Below are positions 7,212 through 13,520 of a stretch of 16,563 nucleotides of DNA, piece by piece. Both the position numbers and the translations under genes were made by a program. Under the pieces are notes generated by a model. That model did no database searches. It saw only the letters and a list, made by a program, of their open reading frames with translations, and was not told the origin of the DNA. This stretch comes from an uncultured Tissierellia bacterium (GTDB lineage: Bacteria; Bacillota; Clostridia; Tissierellales; Peptoniphilaceae), in the NCBI GenBank assembly GCA_902489375.1, contig CABTZP010000022.1, positions 1-16,563 on the forward strand, in the 5' to 3' direction. How positions within the stretch are numbered: position 1 is the first letter of the stretch; each line of letters begins with the position of its first letter.

Positions 7212-7650
7212 GAGAACCTCCTTCCTTACAAACCAAGTGATCTAAGGTATCAAATAACAAGGCCAGGGTCAGGCTCGAAGAGATGATGAACAGGGTAGCA
7301 AAAAGATAAAAGGGAGGGCCTGCATTTTCCATTTCACCAATAACGAAGACCGAAGCTAAAGTATAGGCTGCCTGAACGTAGAAAATTTTTTTCATAAAAA
7401 GGAAAAAACCTTTCTCCTTTTCTTTTCCATCCCTTCTCTTTAAGGCAGACGCAAATTGAAATACCTTGGCCAAAGCGATCATTGTTGGAAGACCGTTCAG
7501 CGCCCCTAAAACCATGGTCGCCCTGGGGTGAGTCAGCCACTGACTATTTCCGGAGCAGATGAGGTAACAAATTAAGACTGACATCAACCCCGTGAGAACA
7601 AAAGAAATTGCGCTTACTGCCATTAATAAGTTAAGTCTTTTTCTGTTCAT
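7201..7650 (-). CDS. Four-helix membrane protein, unknown function
   Basis: This 149-aa protein has predicted membrane helices at about 8-33, 43-65, 88-105 and 112-133, with a charged loop (KRRDGKEKEKG) at about 71-81. The helix and loop pattern is reminiscent of DUF2975-type proteins, but that is only an impression. The start used here (ATG 7650) has GGAGG 7 bases upstream. That ribosome site and start are the second copy of a 22-bp tandem duplication, so an identical GGAGG-ATG lies 22 bases further upstream in another frame (see the entry at 7631-7672). It overlaps the next gene by 11 bp. Confidence 0.8.
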   Translation of the reverse strand: MNRKRLNLLMAVSAISFVLTGLMSVLICYLICSGNSQWLTHPRATMVLGALNGLPTMIALAKVFQFASALKRRDGKEKEKGFFLFMKKIFYVQAAYTLASVFVIGEMENAGPPFYLFATLFIISSSLTLALLFDTLDHLVCKEGGSHAE

Positions 7651-7672
7651 TACTTACCTCCACTCTGTTCAT
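7631..7672 (-). CDS. 13-codon upstream ORF created by a tandem duplication
   Basis: The first copy of the duplicated GGAGGTAAGTAATGAACAG block opens a short frame, MNRVEVSNEQKKT, ending in TAA. Because the duplicated unit is 22 bp, this frame differs from that of the 149-aa membrane protein and overlaps its first 20 bases. Both starts have the same excellent ribosome site, so the short frame should be translated as efficiently as the real gene. It may tune or couple translation of the membrane protein. There is no evidence that the peptide itself has a function. Confidence 0.4.
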   Translation of the reverse strand: MNRVEVSNEQKKT

Positions 7673-7685
7673 TACTTACCTCCAC
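7643..7685 (-). repeat. 22-bp tandem duplication of a ribosome site and start codon
   Basis: Positions 7643-7664 and 7665-7685 are the same sequence, except that the second copy lacks the last matching base. On the coding strand the unit contains GGAGG, a 7-base spacer and ATGAACAG. The lack of divergence between copies suggests a recent event. It lies between the 122-aa and 149-aa membrane protein genes. Confidence 0.92.
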
Positions 7686-7729
7686 AATGATTTGAATAAT
7701 GAAAGTAGGGTCTCATTTATATTTTCAAT

Positions 7730-8098
7730 TTAAAGTCCTCGAATCAGCCCAAAGCTAAAAATCATGGCGTACCACTTGATGACCTCAAAAAATGAATACT
7801 GGTGACCGATCAAAAGGGCAATAAAAATCGCCTGCGGAATCGCTGTGAACACACAAATCGTTTTTACCGCTTCATTGGATTTTTTGAAGAAAATAAGCCC
7901 AATGAGAAGAAGCCAGGTCCAAAGGCAAAAAGGGATCCCTAGGGTGAGATAAGTAAAAAGATCTGTTTTAGCCCATCTGTCAGTGAGGCTTCCCATCAAC
8001 AAAAAGCCTAAAACAAACAGCACAACCGAGATCAAGGCTGCGGCATAATAAAGGATCCAACAATTCATTCTTTTTGAAAATTTAAATTTTTCTAACAT
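7730..8098 (-). CDS. Small four-helix membrane protein, unknown function
   Basis: This 122-aa protein has hydrophobic segments at about residues 13-35, 48-72, 79-96 and 105-120, and I recognise no motif. The start at ATG 8098 is chosen because AAAAGGAG lies 5 bases upstream. A longer frame from TTG 8131 has no comparable ribosome site. It begins 36 bases after the blaR1-type stop and is in the same direction, so it belongs to the same operon. All three downstream membrane proteins are of similar size and topology (122, 149 and 131 aa), but they show no obvious sequence similarity to one another by eye. Confidence 0.8.
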   Translation of the reverse strand: MLEKFKFSKRMNCWILYYAAALISVVLFVLGFLLMGSLTDRWAKTDLFTYLTLGIPFCLWTWLLLIGLIFFKKSNEAVKTICVFTAIPQAIFIALLIGHQYSFFEVIKWYAMIFSFGLIRGL

Positions 8099-8134
8099 TG
8101 ATACTCCTTTTGCTCTATTCGCAAAAAACAAAGC

Positions 8135-9505
8135 TCATTTCTTGTAACTTTTTATGATTGCCCGATAGGTGAATGGATTTATTGAAAGGTTATGAACGAT
8201 CAATTCATATTGACTATCGGAATTAACGTCAAGTGCAATGGTTGTCGGCTTTTTAAAACCCACATTGTAGATCGTCTTTCCATCCTCATTGATCATTAAC
8301 GCATAATTGACCCCATCCTTACAGGAAGTATCACTAATTCGGACGGTAAATCCATCGTGATTGGGTTCTGCCCATGCGCTCATATTAAACCGGTAGGATT
8401 TATGCTCTAATCCGCCCAACCTTTCTCTTCGATTGATATCCACCGACCTTAATCCTTCAAGGGAAATTTCGCCAAGGGTCAGCCTTCCATATTCTTCATC
8501 CGTCAGCTCCTGGACTCGATTTCCAACATTAACATAAAGCTCCTCCGGCGTTCCCTGTACAATGATTTGATTCTCGGGCACCTCATAGGCATTGACAAAA
8601 ACGGTGGAGGGTAAAACCATGACAAACACAAAGGCACATACCCCCGAAAGTCTTCTTTTCCAATTTTTCATAATAACCATCCTTTCCTTCGTTGGCTGCA
8701 ACTTTAAAGCGGTAAGCTTTTTCGCTTCTTTTCGTTCAAGGAGTTTTAACATCGATCGGCAATATTCCTGCCGATTCTTAGGTGTATCGCCAATTTTTTG
8801 GATAACCAACTTATCACAGAGTATTTCAATATCTTGGTTGATATACTTTGAAGCGACGTGAACAAAAGGGTTATACCAATGGATACACAAAGTGATACTC
8901 TGCAAGTAAGAAATCAATACATCAAATTTTTTAATGTGTGTAAGTTCATGCAAAAGAACATATCTTAAAAGCTCTGGATCTTCCAAAACGCCACTCTGTA
9001 AGATGATTTTAGGGTGAATCGTCCCATAAGTCATGGGTACTTCGAGATCGTCGTTGATGAATACCTCAATTTTTCTTTTTAGATTGAATGATTGAATGAT
9101 TTCTTCGATTCCTGGATTTCCTCTCACAGGAATCGATTTTTTTAAGGCTCTATCTTGCTTGATTATCTGAGTGGACAAATAAATCAACAATAAAACAGCC
9201 ACAATGAGCCGATTGATTCTAGATAGTGCATATCCGACCTCATTTAAAATCGCTGTAATATATTCACTAATTTGTGCCATGGGCGTTAGAATGTATTGAA
9301 AGATTCCGTATTGACCCGGTTCTTTTATCTTGATCAAAAACGAAAAAGGACAAAGTAAATAAAAAAGCAGGAAGGACCACAAAATCACATTTGCCCACTT
9401 TATGCTCTTTATATTTAGTCTTTTTCTCACTAAGAGGATAAGTCCAATGATAAAAAGGCTGCGAATACTTTTATCTAACGCATCAATGCAAACAAGACGA
9501 ATCAT
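8135..9505 (-). CDS. BlaR1-type M56 membrane protease without a beta-lactam sensor domain
   Basis: This 456-aa protein is probably a sensor protease that inactivates the adjacent BlaI-type repressor on a signal. Membrane segments lie at about 14-27, 37-58, 98-114 and 287-306. The zinc-protease core between the last two carries HELTH (186-190, catalytic Glu187) and the distal ligand Glu227 in DIEILCD. The region TYGTIHPKIILQ also matches the M56 family. The extracytoplasmic C terminus (about 307-456) is only 150 residues. It has no SxxK-type penicillin-binding transpeptidase domain and looks beta-rich (for example TVRISD and ALDVNSDSQYELIVH). The signal is therefore unlikely to be a beta-lactam sensed as in BlaR1/MecR1. 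It starts 7 bases after the repressor stop codon, within the same operon. Confidence 0.87.
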   Translation of the reverse strand: MIRLVCIDALDKSIRSLFIIGLILLVRKRLNIKSIKWANVILWSFLLFYLLCPFSFLIKIKEPGQYGIFQYILTPMAQISEYITAILNEVGYALSRINRLIVAVLLLIYLSTQIIKQDRALKKSIPVRGNPGIEEIIQSFNLKRKIEVFINDDLEVPMTYGTIHPKIILQSGVLEDPELLRYVLLHELTHIKKFDVLISYLQSITLCIHWYNPFVHVASKYINQDIEILCDKLVIQKIGDTPKNRQEYCRSMLKLLERKEAKKLTALKLQPTKERMVIMKNWKRRLSGVCAFVFVMVLPSTVFVNAYEVPENQIIVQGTPEELYVNVGNRVQELTDEEYGRLTLGEISLEGLRSVDINRRERLGGLEHKSYRFNMSAWAEPNHDGFTVRISDTSCKDGVNYALMINEDGKTIYNVGFKKPTTIALDVNSDSQYELIVHNLSINPFTYRAIIKSYKK

Positions 9506-9512
9506 CTCATCC

Positions 9513-9893
9513 CTAGTTTTCTATTTCAAAATGATCAATGAAGTCCTTCATCTCCTTAAGTTCTTCTTTACTTACTTTTTTCTCGCTCAAAAAAGCTCGG
9601 CATATATTTACCAAAGAGCCTTGAAAGAGTCGGTCGATTGCTTCTTTTTGCTGGTCCCTTAAAGCTTCTTCCCTGCTAACAACGGGCTTTAACGTGTATT
9701 TTGGATAACGCCTTGTGATAGCTCCTTTTTCAAGAAGCCTCCCAAAAAAGGTATAACAAGAGGTCTTGGCAAAGCCATATTTTTCATTCAATAACTTATA
9801 GAGTTCGATTGCTTGAATTTCGCCATTTTCATCCAAACACTCCCCCTCCCAAAGCATATCCATGACAGTGAGCTCACCTTTTGATAGTTCCAT
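9513..9893 (-). CDS. BlaI/MecI/CopY-family winged-helix repressor
   Basis: This 126-aa protein has the family layout. An N-terminal winged helix (about 1-75) includes LSKGELTVMDMLWEGE, a recognition-helix region AKTSCYTFFGRLLEKGAI and a wing RRYPKYTLKPVVSREEA. A C-terminal helical dimerisation part (about 78-126) follows. The Asn-Phe cleavage site known from BlaI is not evident at the matching place (VNICRAFLSEKK). An AAAGGA ribosome site lies 7 bases before the ATG. It heads a five-gene operon with the M56 protease and three membrane proteins. It lies directly behind promoter copy A, and by analogy it should repress that promoter and the copy in front of the lipoprotein gene. Confidence 0.9.
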   Translation of the reverse strand: MELSKGELTVMDMLWEGECLDENGEIQAIELYKLLNEKYGFAKTSCYTFFGRLLEKGAITRRYPKYTLKPVVSREEALRDQQKEAIDRLFQGSLVNICRAFLSEKKVSKEELKEMKDFIDHFEIEN

Positions 9894-9950
9894 TTTTTGA
9901 TCCTTTCATTTATTTGTTTCGTTTTCTCTCTTTGTTTTATCTTCTTCTTG

Positions 9951-9979
9951 AGTATATATTTTATTTTATGTTTTTTCAA
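9951..9979 (-). promoter_or_regulatory. Promoter of the BlaI-BlaR1-type operon
   Basis: The minus strand has -35 TTGAAA (9974-9979), a 17-bp spacer and -10 TATACT (9951-9956), giving a leader of about 50 bases. Both hexamers are conserved exactly in copy B at 10902-10930, while the spacer has changed at several positions. That pattern supports selection on the boxes. Confidence 0.82.
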
Positions 9980-9987
9980 ATGCGTTA

Positions 9988-10008
9988 ATATTTATTGCTA
10001 AAAAATAT
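9988..10008. promoter_or_regulatory. Candidate operator dyad, copy A
   Basis: Half-sites ATATTT and AAATAT are separated by 9 bp just upstream of the -35 box. The 21-bp element is identical in copy B at 10939-10959. It does not resemble the TACA/TGTA operator of classical BlaI. A regulator-binding role is inferred from symmetry and conservation only. Confidence 0.35.
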
Positions 10009-10092
10009 AGATGGCTTCGGTGACCTTGACTTTTGAGGGAATCGAGTGGGGCCAGACTCGTGATAAAAGGGCAACCTTTTCATCGCGCAGTC

Positions 10093-10134
10093 AAAAAAAC
10101 AAAAAGACGGCTTGACTCAAAAAGCCAAGCCGCC
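10093..10134 (-). terminator. Rho-independent terminator of the lipoprotein gene
   Basis: On the minus strand GGCGGCTTGGC pairs with GTCAAGCCGTC (10106-10134, two G-U pairs, 7-base loop) and is followed by TTTTTGTTTTTTT. It lies 9 bases after the lipoprotein stop codon. It isolates that gene from the blaI-type operon, so the two units are transcribed separately. Confidence 0.9.
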
Positions 10135-10143
10135 TCCCCGAAC

Positions 10144-10779
10144 CTATTTAAAATTCAAACTTTTTGCCAATGCTATGGCTTCCTCCACTTGAACCTTCGT
10201 TTTGTCCAATTCAATGCCAACATAAACCAGCTGATCTTTATTGTAGGATAAAACACCGATATTCTCCTTGGGTCCATTCGAAATGGCGCTGGCTGAATAA
10301 TATACTGGGACAATTGCTGTATCACCATATTCATGATGTCGGATACGCTCATAGGATGCGCTGACATCAAATCGGTAACCTGAGCCCAAGTCGATCATGC
10401 TATAAATGGCATTGGGCTTATCCTCGGCTCCCTCATAGAGCTCATAAATATTGTAGCCGGCCATCCCAACAATTTCTCCTTTTTCGTTATAAATCGAATA
10501 GGCGGAAAAGAAAGAGCTGGAAAAATAAAGATATTCCTTTGATTCCCACTCTCTTTCTGTCTTCCAGCCTTTTGGTAGAATAAAAGAAATCTGAAAGGGT
10601 TTTACATCCAATATTTTTGCATTATACTGTGTTCTTTCCTTTTTGTCTGCAGGAAAAATCAGGGTTTGAACATTTCCAGCCGTCTTTTTCTGGGTCGAAT
10701 CATTTGATGTCATTGCGCAGGCACTTAAAATCAGGAAACAAAACAAAATAATGACACTCCATGAACTGTTTTTTCTCAA
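10144..10779 (-). CDS. Secreted lipoprotein, unknown function, behind promoter copy B
   Basis: This 211-aa protein starts with a lipoprotein signal peptide: basic MRKNSSW, a hydrophobic core, and lipobox LSAC with Cys21. It should be lipid-anchored on the outer face of the membrane. The mature part has a low-complexity linker to about residue 40, then a soluble domain (FQISFILPKGWKTEREW, GEIVGMAGYNIYELYEG, QLVYVGIELDK). I do not know this domain's function. From memory, similar domains occur in proteins encoded near clostridial M56/BlaI genes. The start is TTG 10779, unusual but preceded by AAGGAGG at 8 bases, and the signal peptide begins there. It is transcribed from its own copy of the blaI-operon promoter, so co-regulation is likely. 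Confidence 0.8.
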   Translation of the reverse strand: MRKNSSWSVIILFCFLILSACAMTSNDSTQKKTAGNVQTLIFPADKKERTQYNAKILDVKPFQISFILPKGWKTEREWESKEYLYFSSSFFSAYSIYNEKGEIVGMAGYNIYELYEGAEDKPNAIYSMIDLGSGYRFDVSASYERIRHHEYGDTAIVPVYYSASAISNGPKENIGVLSYNKDQLVYVGIELDKTKVQVEEAIALAKSLNFK

Positions 10780-10901
10780 ATGAATCGCCTCCTTCTATCT
10801 CTTGAACTTCTTTTACATTGAACTCTCTCTTTTTTAATTATATTTTCCTGATCCTTCCCTTTATTTGTTTTATTTTCTTTCCTTATTCTATCTTCTTAAT
10901 G

Positions 10902-10930
10902 AGTATATATTCTATCTTGTGTTTTTTCAA
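10902..10930 (-). promoter_or_regulatory. Promoter of the lipoprotein gene
   Basis: The minus strand has -35 TTGAAA (10925-10930), 17 bp, and -10 TATACT (10902-10907). The hexamers and spacing are identical to those of the promoter before the blaI-type gene. The transcription start would be about 115 bases before the TTG start codon, leaving a leader about twice as long as that of the blaI-type gene. Confidence 0.82.
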
Positions 10931-10938
10931 CTGCGTTA

Positions 10939-10959
10939 ATATTTATTGCTAAAAAATAT
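10939..10959. promoter_or_regulatory. Candidate operator dyad, copy B
   Basis: This is the same 21-bp ATATTT-N9-AAATAT element as at 9988-10008, without a single difference, at the same distance from the -35 box. A role as a binding site is inferred. Confidence 0.35.
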
Positions 10960-11056
10960 AGATAGCTTCGGTAACCTTGGCTTTTGAGGGAATCGAGTGG
11001 GGCCGGACTCGTGGCAGATTAGAGCCCTTGTCATGTGAAATCGATAGCGCCTTCAT

Positions 11057-11088
11057 AAAAAAACAGCGAGATCGAACCGATCTCGCTG
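11057..11088 (-). terminator. Rho-independent terminator of the phosphoesterase gene
   Basis: A perfect 11-bp stem CAGCGAGATCG/CGATCTCGCTG (11064-11088) with a 3-base loop is followed on the minus strand by seven Ts. It lies about 80 bases after the phosphoesterase stop codon and separates that transcript from promoter copy B. Confidence 0.92.
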
Positions 11089-11165
11089 GCTTTACCATAC
11101 GCTATTTAACAAATATCCTTTCTCTTTCCTGGATGATCGACAGGTTTCAGTGGAAGGAGACCTTC

Positions 11166-12074
11166 TTACATCCGCCCTTTCTTTGAGAAATAGGGGTTGT
11201 TGGTCAGGCGGACAAACTGCATTCTCCAAAGGTTGACGGGGTCAAGAATGTTTTTATCCAGCTCAATATCCCGGACACGGGCATAGGCCACGTCATTCGC
11301 ACTGCTGAGAAAGGTCAGGACGGATTTTGCGATTTTTCCGGAAGCATGAAGGGTCGCTGGATCATCCATAGCGACCGTTTCCATTGAAACCTTCTGTTCT
11401 TCAATCTCAAGAACACGGAAAGTTGGCTCATCTAAAATATCGTTGAACTGAAAATATCCCCACTTCCCATGGGCGGCATACCGATCCTTATGCAGGTGAC
11501 CATTGACAAAAATTCCGGCGCCTTCTTTTTCCTCCAACAGGCTTTCCATGGTAAGGCCGGGGATTTTCTTCCGATCTGGACCATAGAGGCTGATTCTATC
11601 CGGCGGATGATGGGCAAAGACGACGGCAAGCTTATCTCCGCAAGAATGAAGTTCTCTTTTTAAAAACTGAATTTGATCCCAATCAACCCGGGAGGAATTT
11701 CTCCCCGGATGAAGCTGACGCGGTGTATCCAAAAAAATCAGCTTCACATCGGGATAGTCTTCGGCCCAGTACAAGGGCATTCCCGTCAGGGTTTGATACA
11801 TTCTTTTCGTTATACATAAAAGATCGTGGTTTCCCGCAATCGGCAGGAACCTTTGATCTTTCCTTTTATTGTCTTCAATGATCTTTCTTACCGCTCGGTG
11901 CTCATTTATCGTACCATAATGAGTAAGATCCCCTAATGACACATAAAGGTCTGCATCCTGCTTAAAAAACCGGCGAAACACATCATTGTAAAACCATTCA
12001 TTCGTCTGTTTCAGATAGTCGTTACGCCATTTTTTTGCAGTAAAGTGAACATCGCTGAGGATAACGATCCGCAT
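11166..12074 (-). CDS. Calcineurin-like metallophosphoesterase
   Basis: This 302-aa cytoplasmic protein has no signal peptide and carries the complete two-metal phosphoesterase set: LSDVHFT (Asp-x-His) at the N terminus, LGDLTHYG, AGNHDLL, FAHHPPD and NGHLHKDRY. It probably hydrolyses a phosphodiester or phosphomonoester (the CpdA-like group is closest by motif order). The substrate cannot be inferred. The start at ATG 12074 is preferred because AAAGGAGG lies 5 bases upstream and the fold begins at once (MRIVILSD). An in-frame ATG at 12098 would place that ribosome site inside the gene. A TATAAT on the minus strand at 12247-12252 is a possible -10, but with a poor -35. No clear terminator follows mtnA, so read-through from mtnA is also possible. 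Confidence 0.87.
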   Translation of the reverse strand: MRIVILSDVHFTAKKWRNDYLKQTNEWFYNDVFRRFFKQDADLYVSLGDLTHYGTINEHRAVRKIIEDNKRKDQRFLPIAGNHDLLCITKRMYQTLTGMPLYWAEDYPDVKLIFLDTPRQLHPGRNSSRVDWDQIQFLKRELHSCGDKLAVVFAHHPPDRISLYGPDRKKIPGLTMESLLEEKEGAGIFVNGHLHKDRYAAHGKWGYFQFNDILDEPTFRVLEIEEQKVSMETVAMDDPATLHASGKIAKSVLTFLSSANDVAYARVRDIELDKNILDPVNLWRMQFVRLTNNPYFSKKGRM

Positions 12075-12284
12075 GCCGCCTCCTTTAAACCTGGACATTG
12101 ACCATTACAATTTCCTTATCATGATACTGAAGAGAAATCAAGGTCCGGTAAAATTCATAAAAAATCGTCTCGTGTTATATGCCCAAACCAAAAAAATTCT
12201 CGAAAATTTTCTCTTCAATTTTTTCATCACATGATATTCTATACGAATTATACAGCGATTTCAGGAAAATTTCTTAAATATTCA

Positions 12285-13394
12285 TTAATTAAATAAAGCC
12301 CTCAGTTTTTCTTCAAAAGGCGGGCGAAGAATCCCCCTGTCCGTAATGATCGCCGTAACCAAGGAATGGTCGGTGACATCAAAGGACGGATTATAAGCCC
12401 CAACTCCTTCCGGAGCCATCGGCTCCTGATACCACATCTTTTTAATTTCATCCGGATCTCTTTCTTCAATCGGAATAAAATCCCCGCTCGGACAGGAAAG
12501 GTCCACGGTAGATGCCGGTCCCAGGGTATAGAAGGGAATCCCATAATAATGGGCCAGGATTGCCAATCCGGCGGTTCCAATTTTATTGGCAAAATCTCCA
12601 TTCGCCGCAATGCGATCACAGCCAACCAGACAGGCCTGGACCCAGCCCTTTTTCATGACAAGGCTGGCCATATTATCGCAGATCAGACGCACATCCACCC
12701 CCGCCTTATCCAGTTCATAGGCCGTAAGCCGGGCGCCTTGCAAGAGCGGCCGGGTTTCATCGGCAAAGACTTGAAAATGAAGCCCTCTTTCTTTCCCTAA
12801 AAGAATCGGGCCCAAGGCCGTTCCATATTTTGACGTTGCCAGAGGCCCCGCGTTGCAGTGGGTAATGATTCCCTCTCCGTTTTTTAGGAGGGAAAGGCCA
12901 TATTCGCTGATCTTAAAGCACATTTTCATATCCTCAAGATGAATGGCCATGGCTTCGTCCCGTAAGAGATCCAGAAGCTCTTTCCCGGAGAGATCTTTTC
13001 CCTCCTCCATCTTTTTTTCCATCCGCTTTACCGCCCAGGAAAGATTGACCGCCGTGGGACGGGCGCTGATCAAAAGATCACTTTCTTTTTTCATCCTGCT
13101 GATCAGAAAATCTATTCCCGCTTCTTTTTCCAGGTACAGATTTTCCCGGACTCGGACATAAAAGCCATAGGCCGCTGCGATGCCGATGGCCGGCGCCCCC
13201 CTTACGGCAAGGGTTTTGATCGCCTCCGTGATTTCCTCGATTCCCTTCAGATGAAGAAATTGAAGGGTCCCCGGCAGAGCTCTTTGATCAATAAGAACGA
13301 GTTCTTTTTCATCTTCTGAAAGATGCGCAGAGCTTTCCATAAAATTTTTTTTCGTAAAAACCATCGCTATCCCATCATTTCCATTCATATTCAA
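12285..13394 (-). CDS. mtnA: S-methyl-5-thioribose-1-phosphate isomerase
   Basis: This enzyme converts methylthioribose-1-phosphate to methylthioribulose-1-phosphate in salvage of the SAM by-product methylthioadenosine. The protein, 369 aa from TTG 13394, has LIDQRALPG, VRGAPAIG, the catalytic Cys180 in THCNAGPLAT and Asp260 in VGCDRIAANGDFANKIGT, typical of MtnA rather than of eIF2B subunits. The start is uncertain: TTG 13394, ATG 13388 and ATG 13364 (MVFTKKNF) all lack a clear ribosome site. The last gives a length closer to the family norm. A TATAAT at 13436-13441 on the minus strand is a candidate -10 inside the T run of the V-ATPase terminator. I saw no S-box riboswitch in the short leader. 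Confidence 0.92.
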   Translation of the reverse strand: MNMNGNDGIAMVFTKKNFMESSAHLSEDEKELVLIDQRALPGTLQFLHLKGIEEITEAIKTLAVRGAPAIGIAAAYGFYVRVRENLYLEKEAGIDFLISRMKKESDLLISARPTAVNLSWAVKRMEKKMEEGKDLSGKELLDLLRDEAMAIHLEDMKMCFKISEYGLSLLKNGEGIITHCNAGPLATSKYGTALGPILLGKERGLHFQVFADETRPLLQGARLTAYELDKAGVDVRLICDNMASLVMKKGWVQACLVGCDRIAANGDFANKIGTAGLAILAHYYGIPFYTLGPASTVDLSCPSGDFIPIEERDPDEIKKMWYQEPMAPEGVGAYNPSFDVTDHSLVTAIITDRGILRPPFEEKLRALFN

Positions 13395-13439
13395 CAGCTG
13401 AACGATTTCTTATCTTTTGAAGCATCCTTTCTTAAATTA

Positions 13440-13503
13440 TAAAACAAAAAACGCCCTGGCTTTCCCATCTGAGTGTTTCTTCCGATCAGGCTAGCCAGGG
13501 TGT
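13440..13503 (-). terminator. Terminator of the V-type ATPase operon
   Basis: On the minus strand ACACCCTGGCT (13493-13503) pairs with AGCCAGGGCGT (13451-13461), with one A-C mismatch and a 31-base loop. It is followed by TTTTTTGTTTT. It starts about 18 bases after the subunit D stop codon. The loop is unusually long but the stem is GC-rich. Confidence 0.85.
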
Positions 13504-13520
13504 TTTAAAAGGTAATTTTT

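Larger units (their letters stand above)
9899..10062. repeat. 164-bp promoter repeat, copy A (upstream of the blaI-type gene)
   Basis: This segment aligns without gaps to 10850-11013, 951 bp away, with about 18 mismatches counted by eye (near 89% identity). Conservation is highest in the half upstream of the promoter and lower in the leader next to the gene. It contains the promoter at 9951-9979, an AT-rich dyad at 9988-10008 and a small CGAGT/ACTCG stem at 10041-10060. Each copy lies directly before a minus-strand gene start, so the repeat duplicated a whole regulatory region. Confidence 0.93.
10850..11013. repeat. 164-bp promoter repeat, copy B (upstream of the lipoprotein gene)
   Basis: This is the second copy of the segment at 9899-10062, ungapped and about 89% identical by eye. 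The 386-bp gap 10780-11165 between the lipoprotein start and the phosphoesterase stop consists of a leader (10780-10849), this repeat, and the terminator region (11014-11165). I see no gene in it. Confidence 0.93.

Noticed and set aside
8135..9893. Beta-lactam resistance locus (blaI-blaR1)
   Set aside because: The M56 protein has no penicillin-binding sensor domain and no beta-lactamase or PBP2a gene is present, so naming it a resistance locus is not supported.
10033..10251. Plus-strand frame beginning in promoter repeat copy A, and a similar one from 10977 in copy B
   Set aside because: Similar starts arise only because the promoter segment is duplicated; the rest of each frame runs antisense through terminators and genes and differs between copies.
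12160..12284. Terminator after mtnA
   Set aside because: The region is AT-rich with a GAAAATTTTC palindrome, but there is no GC-rich stem followed by a T run.
13380..13428. Sixteen-codon frame upstream of mtnA (ATG in AAAGGATGCTTC)
   Set aside because: The purine run touches the ATG, leaving no workable ribosome spacing, and nothing else supports translation.
13395..13440. S-box (SAM) riboswitch before mtnA
   Set aside because: The space between the V-ATPase terminator and the start codon is too short and shows none of the S-box conserved segments.
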